A stretch of 54,955 nt of DNA, taken from NCBI GenBank assembly GCA_002717625.1, contig PBEF01000014.1, positions 1 through 54,955 of the forward strand, given 5' to 3'. The notes beneath the pieces were generated by a model. The model was not told where the DNA came from, did not search any database, and saw only the letters and a list, made by a program, of their open reading frames with translations. Position 1 is the stretch's first letter. Every line of letters begins with the position of its first letter. This document shows, piece after piece, positions 42,653-51,232 of this stretch. The position numbers were made by a program, and so were the translations under genes. The stretch is from Fidelibacterota bacterium (GTDB lineage: Bacteria > Fidelibacterota > Marinisomatia > SCGC-AAA003-L08 > D37C17).

Positions 42653-44239
42653 CTAAACTAAAAACTCTTTTTCTTCAATATGATCTATTTGTTTTTTATC
42701 TATCATATCATTAGCATATTTTAAATACAATTTTTTTATTATAAATAAATTAAACAAATCACTATCAATTTCACCATCAATAGCCATTCCTTTTAAAATA
42801 GTTAATGCTTTTGAAAGCTTATAGCCTTCCTTATAAGGACGATCAGGAGCAGTTAAACCTTCAAACACATCTGCTATTGCAATAATCCTAGCTTGAATAG
42901 GAAGCTTATCACCTTTATACCCATTAGGATAACCGCTACCATCAATTTTTTCATGATGACATCCAGCATAAAAAGGAACTTGTTTTAAATGATCTGGATA
43001 TGGCAATTTACTTAATAGAGTATATGTTAAAACAACATGTTGTTGCATTATTTTTAGATCTTTACTAGACAATGTACCTCTAGATATTGTTAAATTTTCT
43101 ATTTCATCTTCTGATAAAAGACAAATATTGTTATCATTAATTTTTATTTCTTTTTTCCCTATTTCTTTTACTCTATTTTTTAAATCATCTGACATAAATT
43201 CACCACCAATATTAGAGTGTTCTAAGAAGGCCATATCATTTTTAATTTGCTTTAATTCAGACTCTATTAAATCTTTATCTAAATCAATTTCATTAACTTT
43301 ATTTTTATAATAAGCTATTTCAACATCTCTTTTTAAAATTTCAAACTTTAATTTTATTTGATCAATTTTATCATATAAGCCTTCTAACTTAGTTGCTTTA
43401 TTCATAACATATTCAGGTGTTGCAACCTTTCCAAAATCATGCAACCATCCAGAAACATACAATTCATCAAGTTCATCTTCAGAAAATGAAAAATCCTTAA
43501 AATGATCTGTTTTATCATCATTGATTTCTTCTGCAATCATCATAGTTAATACAGGAACACGATTACAATGTCCTCCTGTAGCTTGATCCTTGTTTTCTAA
43601 AGCCTCAGCAACAAGTTTGATAAAAGATCTAAACAACTGTTTTTGCTCATTAACTAACATTTGATTTGTTAAAGCAACTGAAGCTTGGGAACTTAATGCT
43701 TCAACCAAATTAACTAACTCATCTGAATAAGGAATTATATCATCACCTGATTGTGCATTTATTAATTGCATTACACCTATAACCTTATCTTTATGATCCT
43801 TAAGTGGTACTGTTAAAAAAGATTTAGATCTATAATTATTTTTCTCATCAAAACCTTTAGTACCAGAAAAATCATACTCTTCATTAGTATATGCATCATC
43901 AATATTAATAGTTTTTCCTTTAAGAGCACATACAGCTGCTACATTATGTGTATTTTCCTGACCATCATTAGTATATATTTTTACAGGATATATAGTATCA
44001 GGAACAGGGATAGATGAGCCTCCAAATTTAATCCCTAAGGTTTCAGTATGCATAATTTCAAAGTTTAATTTTTTACCTTCATCTATTACTAGGTAAACCG
44101 TTCCACCATCTGAATTTGATATAGTTTTTGCTTCAACTAATATTTTCTCAAGAAGAAAATCAATGTTTTTCTCTCTAGATAAAGCTCTCCCAATATCTAT
44201 TAATTTTTTAAGATTATTATTATTTGTATTATTATCCAT
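42653..44239 (-). CDS. GAF domain / HD-GYP cyclic-di-GMP phosphodiesterase-like protein
   Basis: The 528-aa cytoplasmic protein has a GAF sensor domain (about 15-195, NYRSKSFLTVPLKDHKDKVIGVMQLINA). An HD-GYP domain follows (about 205-515). Metal-ligand residues are present: His224 in GGHCNRVP, His267-Asp268 in WLHDFGK, His401 and His428-His429 in GCHHEKIDGSGYPNG. The GYP motif is intact, so c-di-GMP hydrolysis is likely. A charged helical insertion of about 100 residues (285-390) sits between the HD and the next metal His. It is first of the train that continues into selA. The signal sensed by GAF is unknown. Confidence 0.88.
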   Translation of the reverse strand: MDNNTNNNNLKKLIDIGRALSREKNIDFLLEKILVEAKTISNSDGGTVYLVIDEGKKLNFEIMHTETLGIKFGGSSIPVPDTIYPVKIYTNDGQENTHNVAAVCALKGKTINIDDAYTNEEYDFSGTKGFDEKNNYRSKSFLTVPLKDHKDKVIGVMQLINAQSGDDIIPYSDELVNLVEALSSQASVALTNQMLVNEQKQLFRSFIKLVAEALENKDQATGGHCNRVPVLTMMIAEEINDDKTDHFKDFSFSEDELDELYVSGWLHDFGKVATPEYVMNKATKLEGLYDKIDQIKLKFEILKRDVEIAYYKNKVNEIDLDKDLIESELKQIKNDMAFLEHSNIGGEFMSDDLKNRVKEIGKKEIKINDNNICLLSEDEIENLTISRGTLSSKDLKIMQQHVVLTYTLLSKLPYPDHLKQVPFYAGCHHEKIDGSGYPNGYKGDKLPIQARIIAIADVFEGLTAPDRPYKEGYKLSKALTILKGMAIDGEIDSDLFNLFIIKKLYLKYANDMIDKKQIDHIEEKEFLV

Positions 44240-44248
44240 TTATTAAAA

Positions 44249-44287
44249 AAAAGCTCTCATATTTAGAATAAAAACATGAGAGCTTTT
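44249..44287 (-). terminator. Rho-independent terminator of the ffh-rplS operon
   Basis: On the minus strand AAAAGCTCTCAT pairs with ATGAGAGCTTTT (12 bases) across a 15-base loop, followed by further T (the run is about eight T in total). It starts 18 bases after the rplS stop and precedes the HD-GYP gene, so the two transcription units are separated here. Confidence 0.9.
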
Positions 44288-44304
44288 CTAGATTTTATAT
44301 TTAA

Positions 44305-44652
44305 TTAATTTAAAACAGTTTTAATCTTTGCTGCTTTACCTGCTCTATTCCTTAAATAATATAATTTTGCTCTTCTAACTTTTCCTCTTTTATCAACAGT
44401 AATACTATCTAAATTAGGTGAATGAAAAGGGAATATTCTTTCTACACCAATACCATTTGATATTTTTCTAACTGTAAAAGTTTTACTACTACCTGAACCT
44501 GAAGATATTGCAATAACTACACCTTTAAATAACTGTATTCTAGATTTTTCTCCTTCAATTACCCTTACACCAACAGTAACAGTATCCCCTGATTTAAATT
44601 GAGGAATATCTTCTTTTAATTCATCTTTTATAGAATCTAAAATTTTATTCAT
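44305..44652 (-). CDS. rplS: 50S ribosomal protein L19
   Basis: The 115-aa protein uses ATG 44652, because GGAG lies 6 bases upstream and the family begins with MNxIxDSIKDE-type sequence; the frame is open to 44688. Landmarks are [56 protein letters not shown] and [20 protein letters not shown]. It sits at the 30S-50S interface. The start overlaps the end of trmD by 8 bases. It is the last gene of the translation operon, before the terminator at 44249-44287. Confidence 0.97.
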   Translation of the reverse strand: MNKILDSIKDELKEDIPQFKSGDTVTVGVRVIEGEKSRIQLFKGVVIAISSGSGSSKTFTVRKISNGIGVERIFPFHSPNLDSITVDKRGKVRRAKLYYLRNRAGKAAKIKTVLN

Positions 44653-45352
44653 TTTTTTCTCCATTATTTTTAGACTTATACTTTTCAAATAAATCTTTTC
44701 TTCTTTTTTTTGTCTTTTCTATCCTTTTATCTAAAAACCAATCTTTTATTTTTTGATGATGTCCAGATAATAAAACATTAGGGACTTTTAAACCCTCATA
44801 ATCTCGTGGTCTTGTATAATGAGGACCATCTAATAAATCATCAAAAAAAGAATCTGTTTCAGCTGATTCATAATGATTAAGCACTCCTGGAATCAACCTA
44901 ACAATTGAATCAATCATAACAAGAGATGGCAATTCTCCATTTGTCAAAACATAATCTCCAATAGATAATTCATCAGTAACAATACTATCTCTTATTCTCT
45001 GATCAATACCTTTATAATGACCACAAACAAAAACCAATGAGCTTTCATTTGACAAATCAGTTGCTATTTTCTGTGTAAATAATTGACCATCTGGTGTTGG
45101 AAAAACAACCCTAGCTTTTTTTATATTGATACTATTAAAAGCTCTCAAAACAGGACCTGCTTTCATAATCATGCCCTTACTTACACCAAATGGATAATCA
45201 TCAATTCCACCATCATCTTTATTGACAAAATCAAATAAATTAATAACTACATATTTAACCTTTTCTCTATCAACTGCTTTTTTCAACATACTTTGACCGA
45301 ATATTGCATTTAATATATCAGGAAAAGGCGTTATAACATATATAGTTAACAT
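44645..45352 (-). CDS. trmD: tRNA (guanine37-N1)-methyltransferase
   Basis: The 235-aa SPOUT methyltransferase makes m1G37 in tRNAs reading CNN or Pro, Leu and Arg codons, preventing +1 frameshifts. The trefoil-knot region is clear: [49 protein letters not shown] and [24 protein letters not shown]. The start overlaps the rimM end by 7 bases, and the end overlaps the start of rplS by 8. It belongs to the standard ffh-rpsP-khpA-rimM-trmD-rplS order. Confidence 0.97.
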   Translation of the reverse strand: MLTIYVITPFPDILNAIFGQSMLKKAVDREKVKYVVINLFDFVNKDDGGIDDYPFGVSKGMIMKAGPVLRAFNSINIKKARVVFPTPDGQLFTQKIATDLSNESSLVFVCGHYKGIDQRIRDSIVTDELSIGDYVLTNGELPSLVMIDSIVRLIPGVLNHYESAETDSFFDDLLDGPHYTRPRDYEGLKVPNVLLSGHHQKIKDWFLDKRIEKTKKRRKDLFEKYKSKNNGEKNE

Positions 45353-45879
45353 TTATTTATAAATACATCAGAATTTTTTACAATTACCACCTTATTTTCA
45401 AAATCAAAAAGCTCTATAAAATCATCAAATATTGGTATCATCACTTCTTTTTCCTTATAAGAAAAAATTAAAGAATCATTCGTAGGTAAATTAATAACAT
45501 CTGTTATTAATCCATACTCTACTTCCGATTCATCTTTAACCATAAAACCAATCAAATCAACTAAATGTACATCTTGAGCACTATTAAAATCTACTCTAGA
45601 TACATATATTGTTTTATTTGAAAGACTTTCAGAGTCATTCCTTGTATTAAGTCCTTCAAACTTAATGACTTTATATTTACCTGATGAAGCTAAATATTCA
45701 ACCTTTAAGTTTTGATATTTGCTATCATCAATTTTAACCCAAACATTAATCTTTTTTCTTAATGTTTTAGAATCTTTATTATATAAAAAAAGCTTTAATT
45801 CTCCCTTAAGACCCTTTGGCTTAACAATATCTGCTATAGCAACAAGATCTTCGGGGATATCATTACTACTACTATTCAA
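45346..45879 (-). CDS. rimM: ribosome maturation factor RimM
   Basis: The 177-aa protein binds S19 and helps assemble the 30S head. It begins with an N-terminal RimM barrel (VAIADIVKPKGLKGELKLFLYN) and has a PRC-barrel-like C-terminal half (VHLVDLIGFMVKDESEVEYGLITDVINLPTNDSL). It ends in the conserved EVMIPIFDDFIELFDFENKVVIV. The sequence is divergent from E. coli but the order between khpA and trmD is diagnostic. It overlaps khpA by 8 bases. Confidence 0.93.
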   Translation of the reverse strand: MNSSSNDIPEDLVAIADIVKPKGLKGELKLFLYNKDSKTLRKKINVWVKIDDSKYQNLKVEYLASSGKYKVIKFEGLNTRNDSESLSNKTIYVSRVDFNSAQDVHLVDLIGFMVKDESEVEYGLITDVINLPTNDSLIFSYKEKEVMIPIFDDFIELFDFENKVVIVKNSDVFINKC

Positions 45880-46117
45880 TTATTTCTAGAATAGCTCTTT
45901 TTCCACCTTCTTTAGCATTTGATGCAGAGAGTAAGGTTCTTATTGAATTGACATTTTTACCTTTCTTACCAATCACTTTACCTAAATCACCATCACCAAC
46001 ATTAAGCTCATAAACTATTGTATTTTCACTCTCATTAACATTAACCTGAACTTCATCAGGTTTATCAACTATAGATTTTACAATATCTTCAAGTAATTTC
46101 TGCATTTTTTTCTCCAT
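45872..46117 (-). CDS. khpA: KH-domain RNA-binding protein KhpA
   Basis: The 81-aa protein is essentially one KH domain, with the GxxG loop in LGKVIGKKGKNVNSIRTLL. It starts MEKKMQKLLEDIVKSIVDKPDEVQVNV, the standard family opening. KhpA, often with KhpB, binds RNA and influences cell division and small RNA function in Gram-positives. It lies between rpsP and rimM, the usual place. It starts 23 bases after rpsP and overlaps rimM by 8. Confidence 0.93.
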   Translation of the reverse strand: MEKKMQKLLEDIVKSIVDKPDEVQVNVNESENTIVYELNVGDGDLGKVIGKKGKNVNSIRTLLSASNAKEGGKRAILEIIE

Positions 46118-46140
46118 CTTTTTCTATAACAAATTTTTCA

Positions 46141-46764
46141 CTATTTTTCTTTTTTATCTATTTCTTCCGCTGCTGCTTCCTCTGGAGCTTCTTCTGCTGG
46201 AGCTTCCTCTGCTGGAGATTCTTCCGCTGGAGCTTCCTCTGCTGCTGCTTCTACTGGAGCTTCCTCTGCTGGAGATTCTTCCGCTGGAGCTTCCTCTGCT
46301 GGAACTTCCTCTGCTGGAGCTTCCTCTGCTGCTGCTTCTACTGGAGCTTCCTCTGCTGGAGCTTCAGCTTCCAGCTGTTCAGAATTATCTTTGCTCTCTA
46401 GCTTTTTAATTTTATTTTTTTCTTCTTTTAAATCTTCTCTTGCTTTTTGTCTATCTTTAAAATCAGACATCAAGCTATCAATTTTATCACTCTTAGCCCC
46501 GCTTTTCATCAAATCCCATTTATAACTTAAACCAGATCTTCTAAATAAACCTGAAACAGTATCTGAAGGCTGAGCTCCCTGACCTAACCAGTACAAAATT
46601 CTTTCTTCATTCATTTGACAAGATAAATCTTTTTCAACAGGATTATACCATCCTAAACGTTCAACTTCAAGACCATCTCTTCTCTTTCTAGAATCTATAG
46701 CAACCAATCTATAAAAAGGTCTCTTTTTTCTACCCATTCTTTTTAATCTAATTCTAACTGCCAA
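46141..46764 (-). CDS. rpsP: 30S ribosomal protein S16 with long Ala/Glu/Pro tail
   Basis: The S16 core (about residues 1-90) starts AVRIRLKRMGRKKRPFYRLVAIDSRKRRDG and has LGWYNPVEKD and QGAQPSDTVSGLFRRSGL. The normal protein is about 80-90 aa, but this one is 207 aa. A charged linker (KDRQKAREDLKEEKNKIKKLES) leads to a 69-residue tail (133-201) of EEAP/PAEE/AAAEE repeats. Similar acidic tails are known on S16 of Bacteroidota and other FCB bacteria. The tail likely hangs off the 30S body. It lies 19 bases after ffh. Confidence 0.95.
   Translation of the reverse strand: MAVRIRLKRMGRKKRPFYRLVAIDSRKRRDGLEVERLGWYNPVEKDLSCQMNEERILYWLGQGAQPSDTVSGLFRRSGLSYKWDLMKSGAKSDKIDSLMSDFKDRQKAREDLKEEKNKIKKLESKDNSEQLEAEAPAEEAPVEAAAEEAPAEEVPAEEAPAEESPAEEAPVEAAAEEAPAEESPAEEAPAEEAPEEAAAEEIDKKEK
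46162..46368 (-). repeat. short-unit repeat coding the S16 acidic tail
   Basis: The 15-base unit reading GAAGAAGCTCCAGC-like on the coding strand (EEAPA) recurs with E-S, E-V and AAA variants, and a longer composite block (PAEEAPVEAAAEEAPAEE) occurs twice. The region has visibly higher G+C than its surroundings because Ala and Pro codons dominate. Such repeats can change copy number by slippage. Confidence 0.85.
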
Positions 46765-46783
46765 ATCAATCTCCTTATTTTTT

Positions 46784-48100
46784 TTACTTTAGTTTAAAAG
46801 GGAATCTACCCAAATTCATTTTTTTTGTTTTTTTCATAAACAACTTTATTTGATTAAATTGTTTCATCAATCTATTAACTTCATAAACTGTTCTACCAGA
46901 ACCTTTTGCAATCCTTGCTTTTCTTGAACCATTAATAATGGAAGGATTAATTCTTTCTTGATTTGTCATAGAATTAATAATTGCTTCCGTCCATACTAAT
47001 TGTGCTTTACTTCCATCTAAATTTTTTATTTTCTTAATACCTGGAATAAACTTTGCCATTTCAGATATCGAACCTATTTTATTAAATTGTTTTATTTGAT
47101 TAGAAAAATCATTGAAGTTAAACTCATCATTTATAAGTCTATCTTGCAATTCTTTTGCACTCTTTTCATCAAATGCTTTTTGAGCTTTTTCTACCAAGCC
47201 TACGATATCACTTAAACCTAAAATTCTCTTTGCTACACTATTAGCATCAAAGAATTCAATATCATTAGTACTCTCTCCTGAAGTCATAAATTTTATAGGA
47301 CAGCCTGTAACTTCTTTTACAGATAAAGCAGCTCCACCTCCACTACTTCCATCCATTTTTGTAATAATTACTCCAGTTAATGAAAATTTTTCAGAAAATA
47401 TTTTACTTGAATTCACAGCATCCTGTCCCGTCATTCCATCAATTACATATAAAATTTCATCTGCATTAACTTCATTAATAATTAAATCAAGTTCATCCAT
47501 CAACAAATCATCTATATGCAACCTTCCCGCTGTATCAATAATAACAATATCATTTTTATTATTTTTAGCATGCAACAAACTTTTCTTTGCAAGATCAACA
47601 GGGTTTTTATCCTTTCCAAGATAAATATCAACATCAACTTTTTTAGCAAGAATTTTCAATTGTTCTTGAGCAGCTAATCGTTGTAAATCAGCTCCAACTA
47701 ACAATGGATTCTTTCCATATTCCCTTTTCAAAAAGCTAGCAATTTTAGCTGAAGTTGTTGTTTTCCCAGACCCTTGTAAACCAGCCATAACAATAGTTGT
47801 TATTCCAGATTTATTAATCTTAATTTTTACATCATCAGATGATAAAAAATCAACTAATTCATCTTTAACAATTTTTATAAATTGCTGTCCAGGGGTAACT
47901 GAATCAAAAACTTTAGCTCCCAAAGCCTTTTCTTTAACTCTATTTATAAATACTGAAACAACTTTAAAATTAACATCTGATTCTAAAAGAGCAATCCTAA
48001 TTTCTCTTATAGCATCAGATATATTCTTATCAGAAATCTTTCCATGACCTTTAACAGCACTAAAGATTTTTGAAAACTTATTTTGAAGCCTATCAAACAT
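46784..48100 (-). CDS. ffh: signal recognition particle protein Ffh
   Basis: The 438-aa protein is the SRP54 homologue. The N domain (about 1-90) opens MFDRLQNKFSKIFSAVKGHGKI. The G domain has P-loop GLQGSGKTTTSA (107-118), DTAGRLHID and TKMDGSSGGGAALS. The M domain (about 295-438) ends with a SGR(T)VYEVNRLMKQF helix that binds SRP RNA and the signal sequence. The Met-rich tail is short (MKKTKKMNLGRFPFKLK), making the protein slightly shorter than E. coli Ffh. It opens the translation operon. A 103-base gap upstream to the SDR gene probably holds the promoter. Confidence 0.96.
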   Translation of the reverse strand: MFDRLQNKFSKIFSAVKGHGKISDKNISDAIREIRIALLESDVNFKVVSVFINRVKEKALGAKVFDSVTPGQQFIKIVKDELVDFLSSDDVKIKINKSGITTIVMAGLQGSGKTTTSAKIASFLKREYGKNPLLVGADLQRLAAQEQLKILAKKVDVDIYLGKDKNPVDLAKKSLLHAKNNKNDIVIIDTAGRLHIDDLLMDELDLIINEVNADEILYVIDGMTGQDAVNSSKIFSEKFSLTGVIITKMDGSSGGGAALSVKEVTGCPIKFMTSGESTNDIEFFDANSVAKRILGLSDIVGLVEKAQKAFDEKSAKELQDRLINDEFNFNDFSNQIKQFNKIGSISEMAKFIPGIKKIKNLDGSKAQLVWTEAIINSMTNQERINPSIINGSRKARIAKGSGRTVYEVNRLMKQFNQIKLFMKKTKKMNLGRFPFKLK

Positions 48101-48203
48101 TTATAAAAAAACCATATATAATTAAAGCCTGCAAATTTAATATATTATATTTGTCTATGCAAGCATATCTTAAGAAGGATGAGCTGTTAGTAAAATCAAA
48201 TAT

Positions 48204-48929
48204 TTAGAAATCTCCAGCTGTTCTTCTAAGTATAATTTCTTCACAAACAATATTATTTGGAGCCATAATTGCTTTAGTTATCATATCTGATACATCTTCA
48301 GATGAAAGCATTTCTTCTCTTAGAAAGTCTGCTTTAGATTTATCCCAAAGAGGAGTATCAACCGCACCTGGATGAACAGAAATTACCTTTATATTATGCT
48401 CTCTAAATTCTTCTCTCAGACTAGATGCAAATCCTCTTAAAGCATATTTAGATGCAACATACGCTGAAGCAAATGGATAAGGAGATAAACCTGCAACTGA
48501 ATTAACAAATAAAATTTTTCCAGTTTTATTTTTAATCATAAAGGGAGATACGAATTGTGTCATCAAAAAAGACCCTCTAAGATTTGTATTAATTTGTTGA
48601 TTCCAATCATCTATAGAAATATCCTCAAGCTTATCAAAAAAACCAATTCCAGCATTATTTACCAATATTTCTATATTATCAGGGGTTTTAATTTGCTTTT
48701 TTATATAAGAGGTTATATCAGATTTTGATAAATCTGCCACTATAATCTGACACTGACCTCCAAAAAGTTCGATTTTATCTTTAACTTTTTCTAATCTTTC
48801 TTTGCTTCTTGAAATAAGAACAATATGGAAGTTCTTCTTCGAAAGCTTTATACTGATTTGCTCACCAATACCAGTAGAAGCTCCTGTGACAATTGCTATT
48901 GGATTTAAATTATTCATTTCGTTTGGCAA
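48204..48929 (-). CDS. short-chain dehydrogenase/reductase
   Basis: The 241-aa NAD(P)-dependent oxidoreductase has the classical SDR motifs: TGASTGIGE (about 15-23), NNAGIG (about 91-96), the catalytic Ser in [10 protein letters not shown], and [10 protein letters not shown] with Tyr and Lys. It ends [13 protein letters not shown], like many SDRs. The substrate is not predictable. Its start overlaps the end of the aconitase gene by 20 bases, so it is co-translated with it, although no metabolic link is obvious. Confidence 0.9.
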   Translation of the reverse strand: MPNEMNNLNPIAIVTGASTGIGEQISIKLSKKNFHIVLISRSKERLEKVKDKIELFGGQCQIIVADLSKSDITSYIKKQIKTPDNIEILVNNAGIGFFDKLEDISIDDWNQQINTNLRGSFLMTQFVSPFMIKNKTGKILFVNSVAGLSPYPFASAYVASKYALRGFASSLREEFREHNIKVISVHPGAVDTPLWDKSKADFLREEMLSSEDVSDMITKAIMAPNNIVCEEIILRRTAGDF

Positions 48930-51165
48930 TCAAATTCAATGAGCTTCCTGCAATAAACCAATCAATTTGATTAGCATTATATGTATGAGATACAGTGATT
49001 ATATCAATACTTCCATCAGAATGAACAATTTCCAATTCCAAATCTTTATCATGGGAAAAATGATTCAAACCAACTATATTAAAAACATCATCTTCACAAA
49101 TTTTATTATAATCATCTTTATCTTTAAATGTTAGAGCTAAAATACCTTGTTTTTTTAAGTTTGTTTCATGAATCCTAGCAAAAGATTTAACTAAAACTGC
49201 GTTTACACCCATATGCCTAGGTTCCATTGCAGCATGTTCCCTTGATGAACCTTCACCATAATTTTCTTCACCTACAATAAGAGTAGAAATATTTTTACTC
49301 TTATAAGCTCTAGCAACATTAGGAACTGTATCATATTTTTCAGTTAATTTATTTTTAATAGAATTAACAGAATCATTAAAAGCATTAGTAGCTCCGATTA
49401 AAAGATTGTTTGATATGTTATCAAGATGACCTCTAAACCTAAGCCATGGACCAGCCATGGATATATGGTCAGTTGTACACTTTCCTTTAACTTTAATCAA
49501 TAAATCAAGATGCATCGTGTCTTTATTATTCCATTTCTTAAAAGGTTTTAACTTCTGTAAACGCTCAGAGTCTTCATTAATATCAACTTCAATATTTCTA
49601 CCCTTATTTGAAGGAGCTTGAAAGCCTAAATCATCTACACCAAATCCATTTGGAGGAAGCTCATAACCCGATGGAGCTTCCAAATAAACTTCTTCACCAT
49701 TTTCATTAATTAAAAAATCTGTCAAAGGATTAAAAGTTAAATCTCCTGATAATGCTAATGCTGTTACAAGCTCAGGAGATCCTACAAACGCATATGTATT
49801 AGGGTTACCATCAGCACGTTTTGCAAAGTTTCTATTAAATGAGTGTACGATTGTATTTTTTTCTTGTTTTTCAGCGCCCTCCCTTGACCACTGTCCTATA
49901 CATGGACCACAAGCATTCGCAAATACATTCGCTCCAATTTTATTAAAAATATCTATAAAACCATCTCTCTCAATAGTATATCTAACTTGCTCTGAACCTG
50001 GAGTAATAGTATACTCCGACTTTGAGCTTAGATTTTTATCAACTGCTTGCTGAGCAATAGAAGATGCTCGTGAAATATCTTCATAGGATGAATTAGTACA
50101 AGATCCAATCAAACCAACATCAACCTTAGTTGGCCAATTATTTTTTGCAGCCTGTTCTTTCATTTTAGAAATTGGAGTAGCTTTATCAGGCGTAAAAGGG
50201 CCATTCAAGTAAGGCTCCAGTTTACTTAAATCAATTGTTATGACTTGGTCAAAATATTGTTCTGGGTTATCATAAACTTCAAAATCTCCAGTAAGGTGCA
50301 TTTTATTTTTTTCTGCTAAATCTACAATTTGAGAACGACCTGTTGAATTTAAATAATCAGCCATAGATTGATCATATCCAAAGGTAGATGTCGTAGCTCC
50401 TATCTCAGCACCCATATTGCAAATAGTACCTTTTCCCGTACAGGACAAACTCTTTGCACCATCTCCAAAATACTCAACAATACAGCCTGTTCCACCTTTA
50501 ACGGTCAACAGACCTGCTAATTTTAATATAATATCTTTAGAAGAAGCCCATCCATTTAATTTTCCTTTTAAATTAACTCCTATTAACTTTGGAAATTTAA
50601 GTTCCCAAGGCATACCAACCATAACATCAACAGCATCAGCGCCACCAACACCAACAGCAATCATACCCAAACCACCTGCATTGACTGTATGAGAATCTGT
50701 CCCTATCATCATACCTCCTGGAAAAGCATAATTTTCAAGTACAACTTGGTGTATAATACCCACTCCAGGCTTCCAAAAACCAATACCATATTTATTAGAA
50801 GCAGAAGATAAAAACTTATAAACTTCAGAGTTTATATCTAATGCATTTTTTAAATCAGCTTCAGAATTAATTTTTGCCTGTATTAAATGATCTGCATGTA
50901 CTGTCGTTGGAACAGCAACACTATCTTTACCTGCCATCATAAATTGCAATATAGCCATTTGCGCTGTAGCATCCTGCATAGCTACTCTATCTGGATAAAA
51001 ATTAACGTAATCAACACCTCTTTTATATACCCCTTTAGAATTTTCAGCATGCAAATAAAGAATTTTTTCAGAAAGAGTTAAAGGTCTATTGAGATTCTTT
51101 TTTATATCTAATAATTTTTGACTTAGATTATTATAATAATTTTCTATTAATTGATAATCAAACAT
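48910..51165 (-). CDS. aconitate hydratase (mitochondrial-type aconitase)
   Basis: The 751-aa TCA-cycle enzyme interconverts citrate and isocitrate with a [4Fe-4S] cluster. Cluster-ligand cysteines are in [10 protein letters not shown] and [10 protein letters not shown]. Substrate and catalytic regions are [71 protein letters not shown] and [23 protein letters not shown]. The length and motif order match mitochondrial-type aconitase, not AcnB. The gene is leftward; the divergent C25 gene starts 67 bases away at 51233. The SDR gene overlaps its 3' end. Confidence 0.95.
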   Translation of the reverse strand: MFDYQLIENYYNNLSQKLLDIKKNLNRPLTLSEKILYLHAENSKGVYKRGVDYVNFYPDRVAMQDATAQMAILQFMMAGKDSVAVPTTVHADHLIQAKINSEADLKNALDINSEVYKFLSSASNKYGIGFWKPGVGIIHQVVLENYAFPGGMMIGTDSHTVNAGGLGMIAVGVGGADAVDVMVGMPWELKFPKLIGVNLKGKLNGWASSKDIILKLAGLLTVKGGTGCIVEYFGDGAKSLSCTGKGTICNMGAEIGATTSTFGYDQSMADYLNSTGRSQIVDLAEKNKMHLTGDFEVYDNPEQYFDQVITIDLSKLEPYLNGPFTPDKATPISKMKEQAAKNNWPTKVDVGLIGSCTNSSYEDISRASSIAQQAVDKNLSSKSEYTITPGSEQVRYTIERDGFIDIFNKIGANVFANACGPCIGQWSREGAEKQEKNTIVHSFNRNFAKRADGNPNTYAFVGSPELVTALALSGDLTFNPLTDFLINENGEEVYLEAPSGYELPPNGFGVDDLGFQAPSNKGRNIEVDINEDSERLQKLKPFKKWNNKDTMHLDLLIKVKGKCTTDHISMAGPWLRFRGHLDNISNNLLIGATNAFNDSVNSIKNKLTEKYDTVPNVARAYKSKNISTLIVGEENYGEGSSREHAAMEPRHMGVNAVLVKSFARIHETNLKKQGILALTFKDKDDYNKICEDDVFNIVGLNHFSHDKDLELEIVHSDGSIDIITVSHTYNANQIDWFIAGSSLNLIAKRNE

Positions 51166-51232
51166 GGTTTTCCTTAAACTTTCTTACTTTTTAATAAAAA
51201 TGTACCGTCTAAATTTACTAATTTATAGTAAC

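Noticed and set aside
48101-48203. SRP RNA or tRNA(Sec) in the gap upstream of ffh
   Set aside because: Neither strand shows the GGAA-type SRP tetraloop stem or a tRNA fold; it looks like an AT-rich promoter region.
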